A DNA stretch of 64,000 nt. It comes from Phycomyces blakesleeanus NRRL 1555(-). Lineage: Eukaryota; Mucoromycota; Mucoromycetes; Mucorales; Phycomycetaceae. Location: contig NW_017265140.1 of assembly GCF_001638985.1 (NCBI RefSeq), forward strand, positions 1,364,001 through 1,428,000, in the 5' to 3' direction. Positions 60,242 through 64,000 of the stretch are shown here, piece by piece. Position numbers and translations under genes: made by a program. Below the pieces are notes generated by a model. That model was given only the letters and a program-made list of their open reading frames with translations, was not told the DNA's origin and searched no databases. How positions within the stretch are numbered: the first letter of the stretch is position 1; every line of letters begins with the position of its first letter.

Positions 60242-62435
60242 TACAAAAATTAATTACCACTACACACACACATATATATTCAAAATAAAATAAAATAAAA
60301 AACATTAGTAAAAATAATATTACAGCCAGGCTTGTGGAATAGGCGGTCTGCAAAATACAATGTCGGTAATTGTATACTTTTGTCGGCGATATTATCATGA
60401 AAGGCGGACAATAAAATATGTATTGATGAACAAAAATCAATAATGCTTTCGTTTAATATTACACAATCCTTTCTTCAAGTTGACATAATTATTCAATCTT
60501 CTTCTTCTACTTCTTTTTAACGAGACTGTTTCTGGGCTTCTACGTATATCAATTACATCTTTTACTATTTTGAACATCAGAATCAATTTGCTGAAAAATC
60601 CGCATGATAGAATAGAATTTGACCAAGTTGGCACGTAATTCAACTTTTATTATTATTGCAATAAAATCAAAGTTCAGAAAATGTAATACCTTTTTTTTAA
60701 AAAAAAAATAAATAAATCCACATTTAATATGTGTATATAGCATTTATTTCCTTGCATTGCATTGCATTGATCTTGACATTTGACCAATTGAACCATTTTA
60801 AAAAAAGTTGGTTCTAGTGTATCTTTCCACTGATGCAGGTCATTATGATTCTAATAGGACAACACGTATATACTTATATTTAAGCAAAAAAATAAATAAC
60901 GTTTAATAATGATCCTATTCCAACAAGCATGGTTTCCTGCTCTATTTCATTAAGGTTTGCTCATTTGGCTATGTACAGAAGAGCAAGAACATCAAGCAAG
61001 CATTTGAAGGCAGTTGATTACCATAACCATAACCATAATTATAACCATGCCTCCCTCCTCTTCTCCTATAGATTAGTACTCCTATCTACTTCAGGGAGGC
61101 CTTTTTAGTTCCTCGTGTGATATAGATGAAGTTCCATCTATAACCCACCTGTACAAGATGTAAGTACATATGTGATTTCTTTTTCGACTTTTATTCAAGG
61201 TGCTTTTTTTTTTAAAAAAAAAATTAATTTTAATTTTAGTTTATACAGTGAATCTATCAAACAATGTCGCAGCCAATTAAAAAATGTGCAAACCTTACGG
61301 ACATGCTAACAGTTGGTGCGGACAGATTAAAAGTTCCCAGAATTTAAACGATTCTGATTGACTAGACTTCTTCCATTGCCATTAGGATTGAGAAGAAAAA
61401 AGTATTTTTGTTTTTTGTTTTTGGGGAAATGGTGTTCTATAGGGTTCAAGGCCTAGAAAACCTGGCAATAAAAAGATTTTCACTTAATTACAGGCACGGC
61501 ATTATAAGCATAATTTTATTTAATATGTACTGGAACTAATCTTTTGAACTTTTTTCTTTTTTTTTTTTTCTTGAATTTTTAGTTTGTCCACACCAAGTTT
61601 TAAAAGCACCAACACACTTTGTACCAGGAGAAGAATGGAGCATAATAGGCCTGTGGCTACAAGCTTAGTCGTCCGCAATCTACAAGACAAGAGCTCACTC
61701 TTTTCTCAACAGCATTCTGGTGCCCATCTTTATATAAAAATATTGTTGTGTCAAATTATAAAGTTTTGCTTTCGTTGGCGGCCAATTTGACAGGCTCGTG
61801 CTAGTAATGGCTACAATTAAATATATATATGTTCCACCAATATGTGTCAAATCCATGTATTTTGTGTATCTTTTATTTTTATTATCTTTAGGAGTGCAAG
61901 GGTCTTATATAAATATACTCTTTTCCTTACAGAGGCCTGTAGTTCATTTTTATTAATACAATGAAATTATTTATATATAAAAAATACATAAATATATATA
62001 TTATAGATATGTATTTTTTTGTATGCATTTTGGTTGTGGTATTTTTTTTTTTAAAAAAAAAAACATATAGCGATGTCCGACATTTAAAATTTTAGTTTCC
62101 CGATTAAATATATTTTAGGATCCGCCAAAATCCACACAAGGCTGATTGTTGTATAACATAAATCAAAGAAAAAAAAAACATATATATATATAAAAACGTT
62201 CTTATATTCTTCTAGGTCCGTTTGTTCGGTCAAAAATAGGAATGAATATTGATGACGTTTCACTTTTGTGTGATTGTCCGCCTAAACACAACATCAGGTG
62301 AGATCTGGATATGTTCATGCCGCCATTTTATAATGAACCGATTTATAATATATGTTTTGGGATATATTTATATTTATATTTATATTTATATTTGTTTTAT
62401 TTTATTTTATTTGAATAGATAAATAAATAAATAAA

Positions 62436-62470
<35 letters not shown>

Positions 62471-63361
62471 TGTGTGGCGCACAGTAACAGTAACAGTAAT
62501 AATAAAGAATGACTATTATATTTTGTCTTTGGTTGGTTGTTGAAATTAAGATTTTATTTTTATTTTTATTTAAAAGAAATATATAAATACAATATTTTCT
62601 CTGTGCCGCACAGACATCAAACAAGTGTTACATGAGAATAATAATAATAATAATAATAATAATAAGAGTAATAGTAATAGCAGCAGCAAAAATAAGAGAA
62701 TTAACAAAAGTAATAAAAAGACTAATAGTGTGTGCACATGTGTATTAAGCGTGTCTGTGTGGTGTGTATCAAAATTTGTCTGACTTGTCTGTGCTTGTGT
62801 TTGTGCTTGTGCCTGTGCCTGTGCTTGTGCTGGTGCTGGTGCTTGTGCTGGTGTTTTTGGATTTAGATTTGAATGTGTGTATATATACATAATTCTTATT
62901 TTTATTTTGTAGATAAAATGTTTATGTTTGATGAGAGCTTAAAAGCATAATAATTATGAGGTGTATGTATAAAAAGTAAGAAGGAAAGAGAGAATGAATG
63001 TGCAATAGTAAAAAAGAAAATAAAATAAAATGAAAGGAGAAAATAAAAATAAAAATAAGAATAAGGTAGCTATTTTCAGCGTATGTACAAGAGATGAAGA
63101 GAATGAGCGAGGATGTTGGAAGTCGGAAAGGTTGGAACAAGCGAGTTGGATAAGAAGGGAAGCGAGAGAGATAGAGGGCGGATTCATCGATTCATTGTTC
63201 GATTCATTGATTCATTGGTTCATTGATCGATCAGTTGGTTGACTGGTTGATTGGTTGATTGGTTTTGGGAGTCGAGAAGAAAAAAAAAAGGTAAACAGAA
63301 TAGACAAAGTAGTGAGACCTGTCTGTTTTCTGTTTTTCTTTTTTTTTTAAATGGGTGAGCT
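60242..63361. other. intergenic, repeats and microsatellites
   Basis: 3.1 kb without a recognised gene. It contains T8A10 (60691-60708), T10A10 (61204-61223) and T11A11 (62042-62063) tracts, dispersed repeat copy B, a CCATAA run at about 61020-61048, a TAG array (about 62437-62470), an AAT array (about 62637-62665), a TGTGCT/TGTGCC array (about 62788-62850) and TTCATTGA repeats (about 63186-63230). Confidence 0.6.
61345..61610 (+). repeat. dispersed repeat, copy B
   Basis: Second copy of the repeat at 23217-23540, same orientation. It lacks about 70 bp present in copy A between the T-runs and the GAATTTTTAGT landmark. The following 200 bp hold a 68-codon frame (61584-61790) not seen at copy A. 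Confidence 0.75.
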
Positions 63362-64000
63362 TTAGTTGTGTGGAATGGTCTTGCGCAAGGTGGCTACTGG
63401 ACGAGTATGGACAGTGTGGTTGTGAGGGTGGTGTTGATCGCAGACGTCGATAGACTTGATCCAAGGGTCTTGGAGGATTTCATCTGCTGTGATGCGGGTG
63501 TCTGGATTTGGGTCCAGGATACGGTAGAGAAGTGTCCGGGCGCCTGGAATCAAGCGTTGGAAGAGTTGGAATTGTTGAGTGGCATAGGTACGGGAAAAGA
63601 CTGCATAGGCCGAGTCTGATTTCTTTGCCTTGTGCCAGGCCATACCTCCAAGGTAGATGCAATACAAAACAATGCCTGCCGACCAGACATCTGCAGCAGC
63701 ACCCCAGTATTCTTTTTCAGTAAATGCCTCTGGAGCAATGTAAGGCTCAGATCCAATCACACCTCGAGACTTGTGGCCGTCTTTCTCCCACGCGAATCGG
63801 TAAACATCCGACACTCCAAAGTCAGTGATCTTTATCTTGCCGTCCATGGTCAGCAAAAGGTTTTCTGGTTTGATGTCGCGATGGGCAACGCCGTTCTGGT
63901 GGAGGTAAGCAAGCCCTTGTACAAGCTGTTTGAAACAGCAGCCTTTCTCGGCCTCAGTCATGCGATCAGCCATGATACTTGTGAATAAATCGCCGCCAGG
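63362..64000 (-). CDS. protein kinase, HAL4/HAL5-NPR1 type, partial (C-terminal part)
   Basis: The gene continues beyond the right edge; 212 codons of the C-terminal part are in the window in one exon, open to base 64000. Kinase motifs seen: GGDLF at the edge (hinge and helix D), the catalytic loop HRDIKPENLL, DFGVSD of the activation segment, the GSEPYIAPEAF block and ADVWSAGI of helix F, then DPNPDTRITADEILQDPW near the end. The long segment between DFG and APE, with GVIGSEPYIAPE, is typical of the fungal HAL/NPR family, which regulates potassium and nutrient transporters. The stop codon TAA is at 63362-63364. The N-terminal regulatory region is not in view. Confidence 0.85.
   Translation of the reverse strand, partial: PGGDLFTSIMADRMTEAEKGCCFKQLVQGLAYLHQNGVAHRDIKPENLLLTMDGKIKITDFGVSDVYRFAWEKDGHKSRGVIGSEPYIAPEAFTEKEYWGAAADVWSAGIVLYCIYLGGMAWHKAKKSDSAYAVFSRTYATQQFQLFQRLIPGARTLLYRILDPNPDTRITADEILQDPWIKSIDVCDQHHPHNHTVHTRPVATLRKTIPHN

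Noticed and set aside
62570..62890. Minus-strand frame of 106 codons with Gln-Ala repeats
   Set aside because: It is made of microsatellites (TGTGCT and AAT arrays) with no conserved content.

Overview
The window is nuclear DNA of an intron-rich, AT-rich fungus, most likely an early-diverging (Mucoromycota, probably Mucorales) species. This rests on many short introns (roughly 45-370 nt), very AT-rich spacers full of simple repeats, a Ragulator subunit, a DIP2-type protein, and a Fanzor (eukaryotic TnpB-like) gene. It is an inference from gene content, not from a marker gene. Exon boundaries were worked out by eye from reading frame, splice-site consensus and family resemblance.

Layout. 1.0-3.5 kb holds LAMTOR3 (Ragulator), a possible tiny spliced gene and a ricin-B-type beta-trefoil protein, all on +. 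3.5-19 kb is a gene-poor, AT-rich stretch that contains a candidate structured RNA at about 5 kb, a 22-G homopolymer at 11.8 kb and a complex tandem repeat at 16.6-17.8 kb. 19.1-22.9 kb (minus) is an apparently intact three-exon Fanzor gene of about 1205 aa with zinc ribbon and RuvC motifs; a hairpin lies about 100 nt past its stop codon, and a dispersed repeat lies about 350 bp upstream of it. 24.4-28.1 kb carries a BAP31/Yet-family ER protein (+) converging on a secreted subtilisin-like protease (-). 28.1-32.4 kb is a spacer with two decayed inverted repeat arms. 32.4-40.9 kb carries the mRNA capping guanylyltransferase (+) converging on a ten-exon DIP2/Cmr2-like protein (-). 40.9-45.3 kb is a spacer with decayed coding sequence. 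45.3-52.2 kb has three + genes: a His-rich Zrg17/ZnT6-like zinc transporter, a BEM46/ABHD13 hydrolase and a TPT-family transporter. 52.5-55.2 kb (minus) has a small MGCC-starting lipidation candidate and ERCC8/CSA. 56.1-60.2 kb (+) is exocyst SEC5. The right edge cuts a HAL/NPR-type protein kinase (-).

The ordinary genes are unrelated housekeeping functions (TORC1 scaffold, ER and Golgi traffic, capping, DNA repair, zinc, exocytosis), and no metabolic cluster is apparent. The main find is the Fanzor locus: an RNA-guided-nuclease family gene with catalytic residues present, next to possible guide-RNA-like structure and repeats. Other unusual signals are four GC-AG introns confirmed by frame and homology, a recurrent T(n)A(n) palindromic tract, and the structured-RNA candidate near 5 kb.
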